A DNA stretch of 64,000 bases from Piscicola geometra (Eukaryota; Annelida; Clitellata; Hirudinida; Piscicolidae): the NCBI GenBank assembly GCA_943735955.1, contig OX030970.1, positions 6,129,124 through 6,193,123 on the forward strand, written 5' to 3'. Positions 1-11,266 of this stretch are shown piece after piece; positions within the stretch are counted from its first letter, which is position 1; the number at the start of each line of letters is the position of its first letter. Position numbers and translations under genes: made by a program. A model generated the notes under the pieces. That model made no database searches, was not told the DNA's origin, and was given only the letters and a program-made list of their open reading frames with translations.

Positions 1-432
1 CTCCTCAGCTTTCTTGAGCCTGCCTTTGTATATGCCATTCAGTCTGTCGTTACTGAAGTGGGTTTCTTGTGGTCTGTGACTTGTGACTGCTTGGCAGATC
101 CCTGTTCTCGTTAGTTCCTGGTTTAACGGGTTTAGCTGTGCCCTGATTCCTGTAGCTGCTTCTGCATCAGCCTCATCGTTTCCGATCAGATAGCAGTGGC
201 TTGGTACCCATATGAAGAAGACCTTTTTGTTCAGGTTGGCGCACTGTGCAGTTAGCTCTGAGATTCGATGGGAGGAGAGAGAGTTTGATGCCATTAGCGA
301 AAGAAGCCGCTTGCAGACGCACACAATCTTTGCTTTGTTCCAATCCTCTTTCTCACTCAACCAGTTCAGAGCCTCCTCAACCGCAATTCTTTCAGTGTCC
401 ATTGAGTTACTCTTGTATCCTGTGGGTTTGTT

Positions 433-999
433 TCAGGTAACAACTTTCTGATCCTTTTGGTACACCACCACCGCAGCACCACCATGCTTTGTCGTCCCTT
501 GCACCGAGCCGTCAGTGAAGATGGTAAAGTCAGCTTCCCCTTCCTGGGCGATGGCATCTTTAGCTGCTTCCAGTTGCATGAGGTCATGGTCGTGCTTGCT
601 GGATTTGGAGTAGCTGATGTTGAGAGGGAAGTTGAACCAAGGCGGTTTGGGCTCGTATACCGCTTCGTGCAGTGGGTCTTCTGGGAGAAGTGCCTTTGCT
701 TGGTGAAGGAATTTGGCCCTCCAGCTGTTTTGTTTCAGCTTCTTGGGGACATGTTTCTCTGCAAGTGACTTCCTCCAGTCTTCCTGCTTGTAGCTCACCC
801 ATTTAACAGCCCTTTTGAGGGAAGCTTGATCAAACCTCGTCTCCATGTTGGCGAGGTCTGATTCAACGAGAACTACTTCAGAGGGCGTTGTTGCTGTGAG
901 ACAGGTGAAGATTTTGGCAGCACGAAGTTGGGTCTTTTGAATCTTGGCGATGTGGGTTTTTGAAGTCCAAGGTGACCATGCAGGGCTGGCGTATTCCAT
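433..999 (-). pseudogene. Retrotransposon thumb/linker and RNase H start
   Basis: The C-terminal part of the open stretch reads ADFTIFTDGSVQG, the first catalytic block of type I RNase H, after a post-RT segment with the WSPWT and AAKIFTCL motifs seen in RNase H-bearing elements. The domain continues leftwards in broken frames (an adjoining open stretch lies at 366-587) towards the window edge. RNase H would remove template RNA. Decayed copy, no separate gene. Confidence 0.78.
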
Positions 1000-1050
1000 T
1001 ATGCTCCTTTGCAGTGCACAATATACACTTCTTAGCCCAGTTCTCTTCCA

Positions 1051-2103
1051 TCACCACTCCGTTCCTCCGAGGTTGCGGATGATATTGTCCCGTTTCCTTA
1101 CCTTGTCCACTATCATGTCTGTGTGATGGCCAAAGTGCAGGAGTCTGTCGTATTTGACTCCAAGAAAGGTCGGGTTCGGTTCGAACGGGAGTGGGATGTT
1201 GTTGATGGTGAGCGACGGTTGCCAATTGTGTTCGGAGACTGCTGTGGAGAAGAAGCTGCTCGAGCACTTGTTGAAGTTTAGGGCGAGGCGGTTTACAGAA
1301 CTCCAATCCTGAACTTTGTTGATTTCGATTTGGAGTTCTGCCTGGATCTTCAGCTTGTCGTTACCCGTGCGTGCAATTGCTAAATCGTCAGCAAAGGCAC
1401 ACACCGTCGAATCTTCCATAAACTTGCCGAGGAGGTCGTTTATGTAGATGACGAAGAGTATGGGCAACAATAGTGCTCCTTGAGGTAGTCCAGCCCTGAA
1501 TACTCTTGGGTTGCTGAGGTCTCCGTTGTATTTTGCCCTGGCTCGACGGTTGACAAACCACCCTTTGATGTAGGCAGTGAAGCGAGGAGGTATGCCGATG
1601 TCAACCATTTTGTTGAGCAGCCGTTTTCTCCACACAGTGTCGAAGGCTCGGCTGTAGTCGTACTGGGTGAGAATAGTGCGTTGCGACGGTTTTGACTGGA
1701 ACCCATCACTGACTGTTTGCGTGAGACGTAGGCATTGTTCCGTTGTGTCTCTCTCTGATCTGAACCCCGACTGGTTGTCGCTCAGTATCTGCTTCTTCTC
1801 CAACCACCACATCAACCTTGCTTTTATCATCTTTTCTAGAAGCTTCCCCACCACTGAGGTAAGGCTGATAGGACGGTAGCTTGACACATCAGCAGGGTTT
1901 TTGCCACGTTTCAGGATCGGGATGATGATGGCATCCCGCCATTGCTGAGGGCACTCGCTGCGATTCCAGCAGATGTTGAAAAGTGTCAGCAGGTGTTGTT
2001 GTGCACTGCTTGGTAGGTGTTTCAACATGTCGCTGCTGATGTTGTCAGGTCCGGGGGCTTTGCCTGCGGGGACGGAGCGGATACCTTGCTGGAGCTCTGA
2101 CAT
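1051..2103 (-). pseudogene. Retrotransposon reverse transcriptase domain
   Basis: The 350-codon open stretch carries the RT blocks in order: PAGKAPGPDNI, RPISLTSVVGKLLEKM, GFRSERDT, YDYSRAFDTVW, GLPQGALLLPILFVIYINDL and the catalytic FADDLA, followed by NFNKCSSSFF and FLGVKYD. It would synthesise cDNA by target-primed reverse transcription. The stretch is internally intact, but its flanks are frameshifted relative to the endonuclease and RNase H parts, so it is a relic. Nearly the same protein is encoded at 50146-50793. Confidence 0.88.
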
Positions 2104-2250
2104 CGTGAATGCCTTCTCGATCTCTTGCTCGGGGATCGAGCGGGTGTGGTTGAGGTTCCGATTGATGGCGACCTTAGTTTTCCGATGCTCCTTATCACTC
2201 TTGACTTGGCTGATGCTTGCGTATTCCTGAATGAATGCGTTCGCACGCGC

Positions 2251-2643
2251 TTAGCTTGTGATGCAAATGCGGCCTTTGTAAGTGATGGACTTGTCTACGG
2301 ATGTGCTAGGATCTCCTCTCAAGTTCTTGATCAGCCGCCACGCCTGCTCTGGGTCCCTAGATTTTTCAATCTTGGCAAGCTTAGATCTCCAGATGCGCCC
2401 TTTTGCTTCAAGTATTAGCACCTTGAGCCGATCGTCTGCTTCTTTCCACTTGTGTCTGTCAGGATCATGTGACCTTGCCCAGTTTCTGACCCTGATGGCT
2501 TCTTCTATTTGGGCCGTCATCCATGGGATGAAGCTTTGCCTTCTTTTCTTCTTAGGAATGAAGGTTTCAGCCGATTCCAGGAAGATGCTGCACCATTCGT
2601 TGTAGAAGAGCTTCATCGGTTGGTTCGTGTCTACTCCTGGCAT
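2251..2643 (-). pseudogene. Retrotransposon linker between endonuclease and RT
   Basis: This 130-codon open stretch has the lysine/arginine-rich helical sequence usual between endonuclease and palm (FIPKKKRRQSFIPWM, then RNWARSHDP, then AWRLIKNLRG). It belongs to copy A but lies in a different frame from the endonuclease upstream, and the frame changes again before the RT. No separate function is implied. Confidence 0.75.
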
Positions 2644-2692
2644 TGTTTCATCGTCTGAGTTGTAGAAGCCATTCCAATCAGCCTTGGAGTAG

Positions 2693-4258
2693 TTAAACTT
2701 CCACTCGCTGACGGGTTTTCCGGCTGGACATCTGTCGAACCAACGGATGATGATCGGGATGTGGTCTGACGAGAGGGCATTGTCGGTGCTCCATTGGATC
2801 TGGTGGGCTTTGCTGCTGTGCAGATGGTGACGTCAGGTGTTGAGCTTTGGTGCTGCTCCTTGAGAACCTCGTCTGTGCACCGTCGTTGACTACCAGAAGT
2901 TTTTTGTTGTCGACCCATTCCTGGAGCAATGTGCCTCTGACATCAACTGGCGATACGGGGTCCCACAGTGGGTTGTGAGCGTTGAAGTCATCTGCGATGA
3001 TGCCTTCTTGGGGTACTGGCATAAGATGAAACGCCGGCTTCTGATCGCGATGGTCATCTGCTGTTTTCTTGGTTGGTGGGCAGTAGATGTTTGTGAAGCA
3101 GATCTCTTTGTCCCCGTTGAGCACAACTACGCTGAGGAGTTCGATTGTGGATGCCGACAGTTCGGCTGTGCGGTGATACGGGATTCCTTTCCTTATTAGG
3201 GTAATCAGCCCTCCCCCACGTGTCTCGTAGCCTTGTCTCGTATGCTGTCGATCAAGCCTCTCGATGTTGTAGTCGTAAAAGATCGGCGTTCGGTCTTTTG
3301 ACAGGAGTTTGGTCTCTTGAAGCAGAACGATGTCGGGGGCTTTACGATGCAACCATTCTTCGAGCTCGTCTTTTTTGCTCCATATGCCGTCGCAGTTCCA
3401 CTGGATCACCAACACTGTGTCTTTTGTTGTTTTGATCACAGGTTGCTTGAATGAGCCTTCGTGCTTCTGCAGCTGAATTGGAGTAGTCGCTTGACTTGCT
3501 CGATCGTCGCATCTCTGGCAGCTCCATGTCCCTTTGAGGCGCATGTCCTCGAGTGTTGGCCTTGGTTGTGTTGCACACTTGAAGTGGTGGGTCTTTTTGC
3601 ACACGGCACATATGAGAGGTATCCTGCTTGCTCTAACGGTTTTCCCGCAACTTGGGCATGGTTGTTTGTGCGTGTCTTGAGTTGGTGGGTTGGGCTGCTG
3701 CGTAAGATGCGCCACTTGCGTTGTGTCGGAGGGGTCAGCCTGTTGGGTTGAAGTGCAACTGTCGCAGCTCCAGTTTGTTGGAGTTATTTGCCTGCTTAGT
3801 CCTGAGCATATTTTGTGGAAATTGCCCTTGCACTGCACGCATTGGATTGGTAAGGTGCCTCTCCTGATGGTGTTGCCACAGTGTGAGCACTGCAGATGTG
3901 GTTGGCTCAACAAATGGCTTGTGACGTTTGTTGACGTTTGGGAGTTGCTGACGCTCTGGATCTGGTCATTGCATTTGGGGCATTTCCATTGTTGAGTGAG
4001 GGCAACTTGGTTCCGTGATAGGTGTGAGCAGGTCGCATGTGCTGGATGATGGCAAACTGAGCACAGTATTGGGCGTGTGTTGACTCGGATGGTTTTACCG
4101 CAAACAGAGCATTTATTGTTGTTGTTGATATTGGGTCCAGGGTTGGACTCAATGTCTCCGGCCTGTTGTAACATAGACAGTAGTGCGGCCAGTGCCACTA
4201 CTGTCTTTAGAGAAAAAAAGCTGTTTTGGCCTGGCAGGGTGGCCGAGAGTACCCACAT
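2693..4258 (-). pseudogene. Retrotransposon ORF: 2A motif, three PHD-like fingers, APE endonuclease
   Basis: The 521-codon open stretch starts with a hydrophobic leader ending in GDIESNPGP (residues 34-42), the 2A ribosome-skipping consensus. Three zinc-binding repeats of the form CxxC...CxxC...H..C...CxxC follow, at about residues 50-98, 123-168 and 200-250. From about residue 280 it is an APE-type endonuclease with the WNCDG, LLQETK, GGGL and DDFNAH blocks. The endonuclease would nick target DNA; the fingers may bind nucleic acid. Near 2.83 kb the frame is lost: the TPDVTI segment continues in another frame and the SSDH motif in a third, so the endonuclease C terminus is frameshifted. I do not know the true initiator; the ATG used here lies in a repeated 5' segment. 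Confidence 0.85.
4133..4159 (-). other. 2A-like ribosome-skipping motif (GDIESNPGP)
   Basis: The minus strand encodes GDIESNPGP after a leucine/alanine-rich stretch, matching D-x-E-x-N-P-G-P. 2A sequences stop peptide-bond formation between the last Gly and Pro. They are known from APE-type non-LTR elements of several animals as well as from viruses. Here skipping would release a short N-terminal leader from the zinc-finger/endonuclease/RT polyprotein. Confidence 0.85.
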
Positions 4259-4297
4259 TTGAGGCGCAAGCGCCCACTACCGCACCGCGTGGAGGTT
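4231..4297 (-). repeat. Retrotransposon 5' unit, copy 1 (proximal)
   Basis: A segment of about 66 bp (CTGGCAGGGTGGCCGAGAGT ... CCGCACCGCGTGGAGG on the plus strand) recurs nearly unchanged at 4429-4494. The two units are separated by a GTT-rich stretch and a short piece homologous to the element's own 3' coding end. It lies just upstream of the 2A leader and may be part of the promoter/5' UTR. Confidence 0.7.
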
Positions 4298-4428
4298 TGT
4301 TGTTGTAGTTGTAGTTGTTGTTGGTGTAGTTTTTGTTGATGTTGTTGTTGTTGTTGTAGTTGTTGTTGTTGTAGTTATCTGTCCAGAGATAAGTTTTTTG
4401 TCTTCTGGGCTGTCTTGCAAATTCTGCT

Positions 4429-4494
4429 CTGGCAGGGTGGCCGAAAGTACCCACATTTGAGGCCCAAGCGCCCCCCACCGCACCGCGTGGAGGT
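4429..4494 (-). repeat. Retrotransposon 5' unit, copy 2 (distal)
   Basis: Second copy of the 5' unit, differing at a few bases from 4231-4297. The 50 bp just before it (4378-4428) match the zinc-knuckle coding region near the element's 3' end in copy B (49237-49290); on the minus strand it reads ICKTAQKT. A 3'-end fragment therefore sits between two 5' units. Confidence 0.7.
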
Positions 4495-4588
4495 TGTGGG
4501 TATGCGGCAGTGTTGTTGTTGTTGTCGTTGGTGTTTCTGGAAAGAGTGCTGAGAGACCATCGAATCAACTGAACAGCCTACTGCACAG

Positions 4589-5371
4589 CATTGTTATTTT
4601 CGTTTCATAAAATAATTAAAGTTTTTATTTCAGTTTCGTTTTGAAAATAATTATAGTTTTTATTTCAGTTTCGTTTTGAAAATAATTAATGTTTTTATTT
4701 TCGTTTCAGTTTTGAAAACAATTAATTTTTTTATTTTCGTTTCAGTTTTGAAAACATATTAATTTACAACTTTAAACACTATTTGTTTATATTTAAAAAA
4801 AGTAATTGATCATAAAATGAAACAGCAAAATAGAACAGTATATTAACAACAAATGAGTTGAAAAAAATTAACAGTAAAAAAAAATTTATTCAGTTTCAAG
4901 AAAAATTTCATTTGTAGATTTTTCTGTAATCTATTTATTTTTCCACCTGTTAAAGAAGCACATACATCTTTTTTTTCAATACAATAACAAATTTACGATT
5001 CAAATAAGTGATAATTTAATTGACAAAACGAAGCGGTAAAAAATAACGTTTTATAAATGGAACTACTTTCATAAAGCCCAAAGATAATGTTAATAACTTT
5101 GTTTCATAGCTTTGTTTCATGTTTAGTTAGACCAAAGACATATATTTTTATATAAATTATTCATTTGCATATTATGGGATATCATAAAAATTTATTTAAT
5201 TTTCGTTTTGAAAATAATTATAGTTTTCATTTTAGTTTCGTTTTGTAAATAATTATAGTTTTTATTTTGGTTCTAGTTTTGAAAATAAATTTAGTTTTTA
5301 TTTTCGTTTTCGTGGAACTATTATTCCGAATTTTAGTTCTCGTTTTCGTTTTCGTTACGAAAATAACACTG
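4589..5371. mobile_element. hAT-like MITE with 8-bp target duplication
   Basis: The ends are inverted copies of CA(G/T)TGTTATTTTCG (left 4589-4602, right 5358-5371). Both are flanked directly by CTGCACAG (4581-4588 and 5372-5379), an 8-bp duplication typical of hAT elements. The interior is AT-rich with sub-terminal tandem copies of a 'TTTCGTTTTGAAAATAATTA' type motif at both ends. It has no transposase, so it is non-autonomous. Confidence 0.82.
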
Positions 5372-5504
5372 CTGCACAGTTGTTGTTGTTGTTGTTGTTG
5401 TTTAGAATGTTTTTGGTAGGATTTCAGCTTTTATACTTTTTCACTACCACATTCGAGAGAAGTCCATCCTCTTGCAGTTTTATTCATGAATTTATTATAT
5501 TTTT

Positions 5505-5898
<394 letters not shown>

Positions 5899-5929
5899 CA
5901 GACCAATAAAACTTACGGCACATATGAAG

Positions 5930-6900
5930 AACAAAAGGTATGTTTTTGTCTTTTTAAAAAGTTAACTTGTTAAATCGTTTTGTTATCAAGAAATTTAAAA
6001 TTACTTAATAGTTGATACGTTAGTTTTTATATTTAACGGAAGTTACAGTTAAACGTTGAAAAGTTAATTTTTGTTTTTGAACATTTATAAAAAATTTGAA
6101 GAAACAAATTTTTTTGAAAAATAAAAACATAAAGTTTTGAAAAGCTTAAATGAAATACAATAATATTGTTCGAGTTTGAATTTTTCGTATTATCAAAGTG
6201 AACAATAATTGGTTACAATTCAGAAGGGCCAAAAAATAAATAAAGTAACCAAATTAATATATCTTTTCTTTCTGCATCTCATTCACGAAATGCATGTTCC
6301 CTAGGGTGTTTCAAAAAAACTAAAAACAACAAGATATTGTTGTCAAAATCCTTAAAACGCATGTACAAATTTACCAAAATCATTAAAAAAATCTTGGGAA
6401 GATCTTTTGAGCAGACGCAGCCCTTCAGCATTCATGTCGAAAGCTTCCATAGCCATCGTTAACAGAAAAAGCTGCAGCGCACAAATTAAAATTGTAAATA
6501 CTTCGAGTTTTATTTGAAGTTTTATTCAGAGCGAAAATCAAAACTATAAAAATTCACAAGTCAACTGAGATCTATTTTCATGTTGTTTGGAAGCTAACTG
6601 TAAACTCCATTTTATCAGAGTTCAACTACAAGTGCTTGCCCTTTAGTGTGACAGCCTCTTCAAAGAGTCCAAAGGCAACAAGCATCAAGGGGCTTGGAAG
6701 GGCTTGGACCCTCATATATTTAGTCCCACGGGATCGCCACAGTGTTGAGCCCCTCCCCCAATATTTTTTATAAAATTGAATATTTTTGTTGCGAAATATT
6801 TCAATAACTTCTTTTTTCTTTTTAACTTTTTCATTATTTGAAGTTATTTTAATTTATAATGATGTGGCAATTCTTAAACATTCTGGTTACCTTTTTCAAA
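5930..6900. other. AT-rich stretch, no gene seen
   Basis: I see no long ORF, convincing splice-framed exon, RNA gene or clear repeat here. It runs into RTE-derived sequence at about 6.93 kb. Confidence 0.6.
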
Positions 6901-6926
6901 CGAATGACATAACCGAACACTTTGAC

Positions 6927-7370
6927 AACGTCCTAAACCGCCCTTCTACAATCAACGTCGGAGCGATTAACCATTTCCCCCAAGTGCTCACCAACGAAGC
7001 ACTGGATGATCCTCCAACCTTGCGCGAGACCCAGGAAGCAATTCGTCTTCTTTCCAGTGGCAAAGCACCTGGTTCAGACGCTATACCAGCTGAAGTCTAC
7101 GAGGAAAAGGAACTAGCCCTGACTAAGAGACTCCACAGCTGGTTCTTTTGATTTTAGAACAAGAGACAAATTCATAGGAATCTTCGTAAACAGAAAAGAA
7201 ACGACAGACTTGTGACAAGACTCTTCTATGGTGAAATTCTGCATGCACAGCGGTCTCGGGGTCGGCAAAAAGAACGCTTCAAAGACACTGAAAGCTTCAC
7301 TAAAAGCATTGTCATCGGTCCAGAAAGTGAGATCAAGCTACAACAAACTTTGGCCTCCATGCGCACCTTC
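6927..7370 (+). mobile_element. RTE-like retrotransposon fragment with internal deletion
   Basis: 6927-7130 encodes the region before the RT palm of a common animal RTE-like element (FDNVLNRPSTINVGAINHFP, then ALDDPPTLRETQEAIRLL, then SGKAPGSDAIPAEVYEE). It passes almost directly into a C-terminal segment at about 7205-7340 (LFYGEI, RSRGRQKERFKDT, in a shifted frame). The palm, fingers and thumb are missing between them. A central piece of the same family lies at 12.4-13.15 kb. Confidence 0.75.
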
Positions 7371-7422
7371 TACATTCTTTTTTAAATTCAAATTTTTGGT
7401 TTTCAACTAATTCAATGAAAGT

Positions 7423-8225
7423 TAGAGACCGACCGAAATTTGGTTTGGTTTCGGTTTCGGTGCCGAAATTGCCAATTTTTTTTAGTTTCGTTCCTTTTCC
7501 GGTTTCGGCCGAATCTAATTTTACAATTTCGGAAATTTTTCGGTTTCGGCCAAAAATAATTTTTTTAATTTTGGCTCAATTTCTGTTTCGGCTGAAATAG
7601 ATCTCATATTTACCGAAAAACCGAAATTTTTCTTTATTTTTGTAGTTTATCTGATATATCTGTATTCTCAATCGAACTATTAAGTTTGGGTTCGATTCTC
7701 TATTAGATATCTATTAGTTATCGTAGTTGATTGATTTATGGGTGTCATCAGACTAATTATTCGAATAACATATACAAGCATCTGGAACAACAATCATGTA
7801 TTTGAAATTTAAGTAAATTGGGATACGTTCAATGATGATATTTAACAAAACTTTTTTTAAGCCAATTCTATTTTTTTAAACATTTGTTTTATTTTCAAAA
7901 GTAAGTATCTGTATATTCTCAATCGAACTCGAATTATTAATTTTGGGTTCGATTCTCATCTCTATTTGATATCGTGGTTTATTGATTTATGGGTGACATA
8001 AGACTAATTGTTCGAATAACATATACAAGAATGTGGAATTCTAGATATCCATACTTTGAAAAACACTATATATAAGTCGAAAGAACGAGAAGATTTGGCT
8101 TCGATTAATTAATTCAAAAATAAATTGTGAGAATGTCGTTGAATCCTATTTGGAAGTTTTTTTACAAAATGTCAGTCTGACCAAAGCAAAGCCTGTCAAC
8201 AACAAAAAAATATTTTTTTTGAAAA
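7423..8225. mobile_element. Truncated copy of TAGAGACC hAT-like MITE
   Basis: It starts with the same terminus, TAGAGACCGACCGAAA, as the complete element at 17138 and follows its left and central sequence closely, including the CGGTTTCGG-rich sub-terminal part and the segment ending GCAAAGCCTGTCAACAAC. It lacks the long (CA)n block and the right terminal inverted repeat. It has inserted among RTE-derived fragments. Confidence 0.75.
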
Positions 8226-8854
8226 AACGTCTGGTAGGCGAGAAACATGACCAAACAGCTTCACCGTTCTCTTCTTGATCATTTTAAGATGGAAATTTAT
8301 TTTTTTTTATTTTTCTGAACACTGCATATTGATCGGAAACATTGTAAACCAAACGCATTATATTTCTTGGCGTTGTTTGTTCAGAGGCATGCAGCAGAAT
8401 TGAAAGGATGCATATGCTTTATAACGTAACTTTTGTTTCTTCTGCAATGCGACTACCCCAGAAGCCATTCCTATGTTCTCCAACGCTGCGTCATTACCTT
8501 TGAGCTACTGCAAATGCAGCCTATCGATAGCCCAAGACAAACTAACTGCTCCACATTTTCGATATTTGGACCCTCAGCCTGCAGGTCAGTTAGTGAAGGA
8601 GCAAGTTTTTAGGATGTTGATACCAGATTTTAAATTAGAAAAAAGCGTGAAAAGGAACATTTTTCTCCAGATTCACATTTGTTCTGCTAGGTTGTCTTCC
8701 CACTTCTGCTTGTCTCGACTGAACGATTTTTTTTCATGATTCAGACCTCTGAAGAAATAATGAATTCTAGCCAATCTTGCCAAGTTTGTCACTTTTTAAA
8801 AGATTTGGTTGTAGGCCGCTGTTAGACAAATAGAGAAAAGAAGAAGCAAGTCGG

Positions 8855-8990
8855 AAAAACCCGTGATGGCAACCCTCCTGGAGACGTCCCACTCATCCCA
8901 TGTCCCTCATGTTCCCGAACCTTCCGTACCAGGATCGGTCTCATCAGCCGTCACAGGCAGGCAGTCACAACACCTCACGAACGACTAGAG
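8855..8990 (+). mobile_element. RTE-like element C-terminal zinc-finger tail
   Basis: The plus strand encodes PCPSCSRTFRTRIGLISRH, the C2H2-like tail (CPxCxRTFRxRIGLxxHxR) seen at the C terminus of many animal RTE-like polyproteins. It follows a basic stretch (AVRQIEKRRSKSEKP). It is probably the end of the element whose start is at 6.93 kb, now separated by the MITE at 7423-8225. Confidence 0.65.
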
Positions 8991-9073
8991 TGCTTTGCGT
9001 CGATTCGACTGACGGACAAACGATCAAGTTGCCTAATTAAAAATAATAGTAATAATAATAATTAACAAAGCAG

Positions 9074-10761
9074 GGGAAGTGAACAACGAGACGGAGCTGA
9101 TGATGCAGCGAGCGAGATGTGGCATGCCTGACTTGGAGAGTCGAAGTGCTTATGGGAGGAGGAGGGAGAAGAGGTAGCAGGTCATTCCAGGTGAGAAGCC
9201 TCATGCTGTGCCACACGCTACTGAAGCCTATACCCTTTTCAATTACATTTGATTTTTTGAATATTATTACATCTCTTAATGCTCTAGGATCTCTATCGTT
9301 TCACTTGATTTTATAAAATCTTATCCCTAATCATTAATTATTTCAATTATTCTTATAACCATCACAGATAAATATTGGTTTCTCAAGTCATCTTCATGGA
9401 AGATTGAACCATACAAAGTAGGACTCGATAGAGAAGCTACAACGGATGCCATCCAGAACGCCTTTGACGTTATTAAGTTTTCAAAATTAGTCTTTGAGAT
9501 CTTCAAATATTTCATTGATATGTATGTAAACATTCTGGAAATGAATCACATGGAAATCACTGAATGCAAGATACCACCACTTGTCAGGCAACATTCAAAG
9601 CTTTAAATTTTCAGTCCTGGGCCAAATACTCGAAACGTGATTTTCGTTACGTTGGAAATAACAACCGAGCAGACATTATCGTCAGCTGGTCGACTCGGAA
9701 CCACAACTGTGATCTTGCTTTTGACGGCTGGGGAGGAGCTATTTTTCATGTCAGAAGGAGACTGCCCATCGAAATTCACTTTGATGAAAACTGGGCCCCC
9801 GGTCACAACAAGGATGGTGGTAAGTAATGCAGCATTCTGGTAGTTAGTGATGGCTCTATGTGGTGACGTAATAGTAATGTAAAAGTGATGACGTGGGAAG
9901 ACAAAGTAATGGTATGCAACATTCGCTCCGCACACAGATCTCAACCTCCGTGAAGTCGCCATGCACAGCGCTGGACACCTTCTCGGCTTGGGAACTCGAA
10001 CGTTCCACGCAGCATAATGTTCCTCACGGACCATCATTACCCGAATCCAGCTCTTGCCGTCGGTGATTTGAATGGGGTTATGGCTAAGTACGGTGAGTGG
10101 ATGGGAGGGATGTGTGGATGGGAGGGTTGTGTGGATAGGATGGTTTTGTGGATGGGAAGGATATGTGGATGGGATGGTTGTGTGGATGGGATGGTTATGT
10201 GGATGGGAGGGATGTGTGGATGGGAAGGATGTGTGGATGGAAGAGATGTGTGGATGGGATGGTTGTGTTGATGGAATGGTTGTGTGGATTGGAAGGATGT
10301 GTGGATGGAAGAGATGTGTGGATGGGATGGTTGTGTTGATGGAATGGTTGTGTAGGTGGGATGGTTGTGTGGATGGGAGAGATGTGTGGATGGGAGAGAT
10401 GTGTGGATGGGAAGGATGTGTGGATGGGAGGGTTGTCTGTGTATGGATGACTGGAACGTCTAAAAGATTGTTAAGCGTTTTTATAGTACCAAAGTGAGAA
10501 ACAGTCTGCTGATGGTAGCACTGAGCCAATATTATTTCATAATAAAAAGAATTATATTTTTTCCAATAAATACCACTATATCAGTTTTTTTATTGTTTTT
10601 AATTTATTTTCTTTTTACTATTATTCTAGGATTGAACGGGTGCTGTGATATGAAGCAAGCACAATTTCGGTCCATCAAACATTGACAAAGAGATTCGCCG
10701 AGATCTCTGCGAACTTGGGCAAGACGAATTCAACCTGTGCTCGTTTGCCGACAAGATCATG
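9074..10761 (+). pseudogene. Matrix metalloproteinase-like gene, broken
   Basis: Four exons join in phase: 9074-9190, 9368-9468, 9615-9819, 9938-10092. They give a cysteine-switch motif (RARCGMPD), a furin-like site (RRREKR), the start of a catalytic domain (YWFLKSSSWKIEPYKV, AFDSWAKYSKRDF) and the structural-zinc segment ADIIVSW...NHNCDLAFDGWGG...IHFDENW. The next exon has HSAGHLLGLGT where HExGHxxGxxH is expected: the catalytic Glu is Ser and the third His is Thr. A TAG stop follows the furin site, and one base is lost near 10012 before IMFLTD...GDLNGVMAKYG. Family members are secreted zinc proteases of the extracellular matrix. A likely fifth exon, 10630-10761, is in phase but shifts frame inside (GLNGCCDMKQA, then GPSNIDKEIRRDLCELG). 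I call it a pseudogene; assembly error is possible for single lesions but not easily for all. Confidence 0.78.
10093..10450. repeat. GTGTGGATGGGA-type minisatellite starting at a splice donor
   Basis: Imperfect 10-18 bp units of the GGATGGGAGGGATGTGT type fill the first 350 bp of the intron after the metalloproteinase exon ending at 10092. The first unit overlaps the donor GTGAGTGGATGGGAGG. Confidence 0.9.
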
Positions 10762-11266
10762 GTGAGTGTGAGGGTTTTGGTTGGGAACTTGAAGGATTTA
10801 AAGTATAAAATGAAAACGTGCCAAACATTTATGAAATGAGTTGTGTGTATGTAGGTGCACTCGGCTTAAAGGGCTCAAGGTGTCAACGAGGCGACGAGAG
10901 AAAGTTGTGTGTAAGGGGCGAGGCAAAAAGGTGAAGTTGTCAAATTTGTATGGAGCACTAATTTATTTAAAAACTTTACTTTCAAAAAAGCACAGCTCTA
11001 GTAATAATGTGACTGCCTGACTATACCACAACATATTTTAATTTTGTTAAATGATGAAGATACAATGTAATTCTTATTTCCTAGAGAGCATTAGGGGCAC
11101 ATGTCCCCCCCCCCTAAGAGCTAATTTGGTATCTTTTTAAAAATACAATTAGAACAATTTTATACATTTATACTTCTCAACATTATAATTACTCCAACAC
11201 TCAAAAAAAAACAGTTAAATTTTTAATCTAAAGATTAACGGCGATTAACATTTTCAATATATATAT

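Larger units (their letters stand above)
1..4497 (-). mobile_element. RNase H-bearing non-LTR retrotransposon, copy A (decayed)
   Basis: Read on the minus strand this is one retrotransposon from a 5' region near 4.3-4.5 kb to the window edge. In order it has a 2A-like motif, three PHD-like zinc fingers, an APE-type endonuclease, a reverse transcriptase with a FADD active site and an RNase H start. This layout fits the I/Ingi-like assemblage of non-LTR elements, which copy RNA into nicked chromosomal DNA; the clade is my inference. The frame is broken several times (near 2.83, 2.78 and 2.1-2.25 kb and within 0.9-1.3 kb), so the copy cannot be active. Its 3' end lies left of the window. A second, 5'-truncated copy is at 49.07-50.87 kb. 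Confidence 0.88.

Noticed and set aside
8473..8739. 88-codon ORF before the metalloproteinase relic as a propeptide exon
   Set aside because: It shows none of the expected propeptide motifs and does not splice in phase to 9074.
9603..10529. 308-codon minus-strand ORF with Pro-Ser-Thr-His repeats
   Set aside because: Shadow of the metalloproteinase exons joined to the complement of the GGATGGGA minisatellite.
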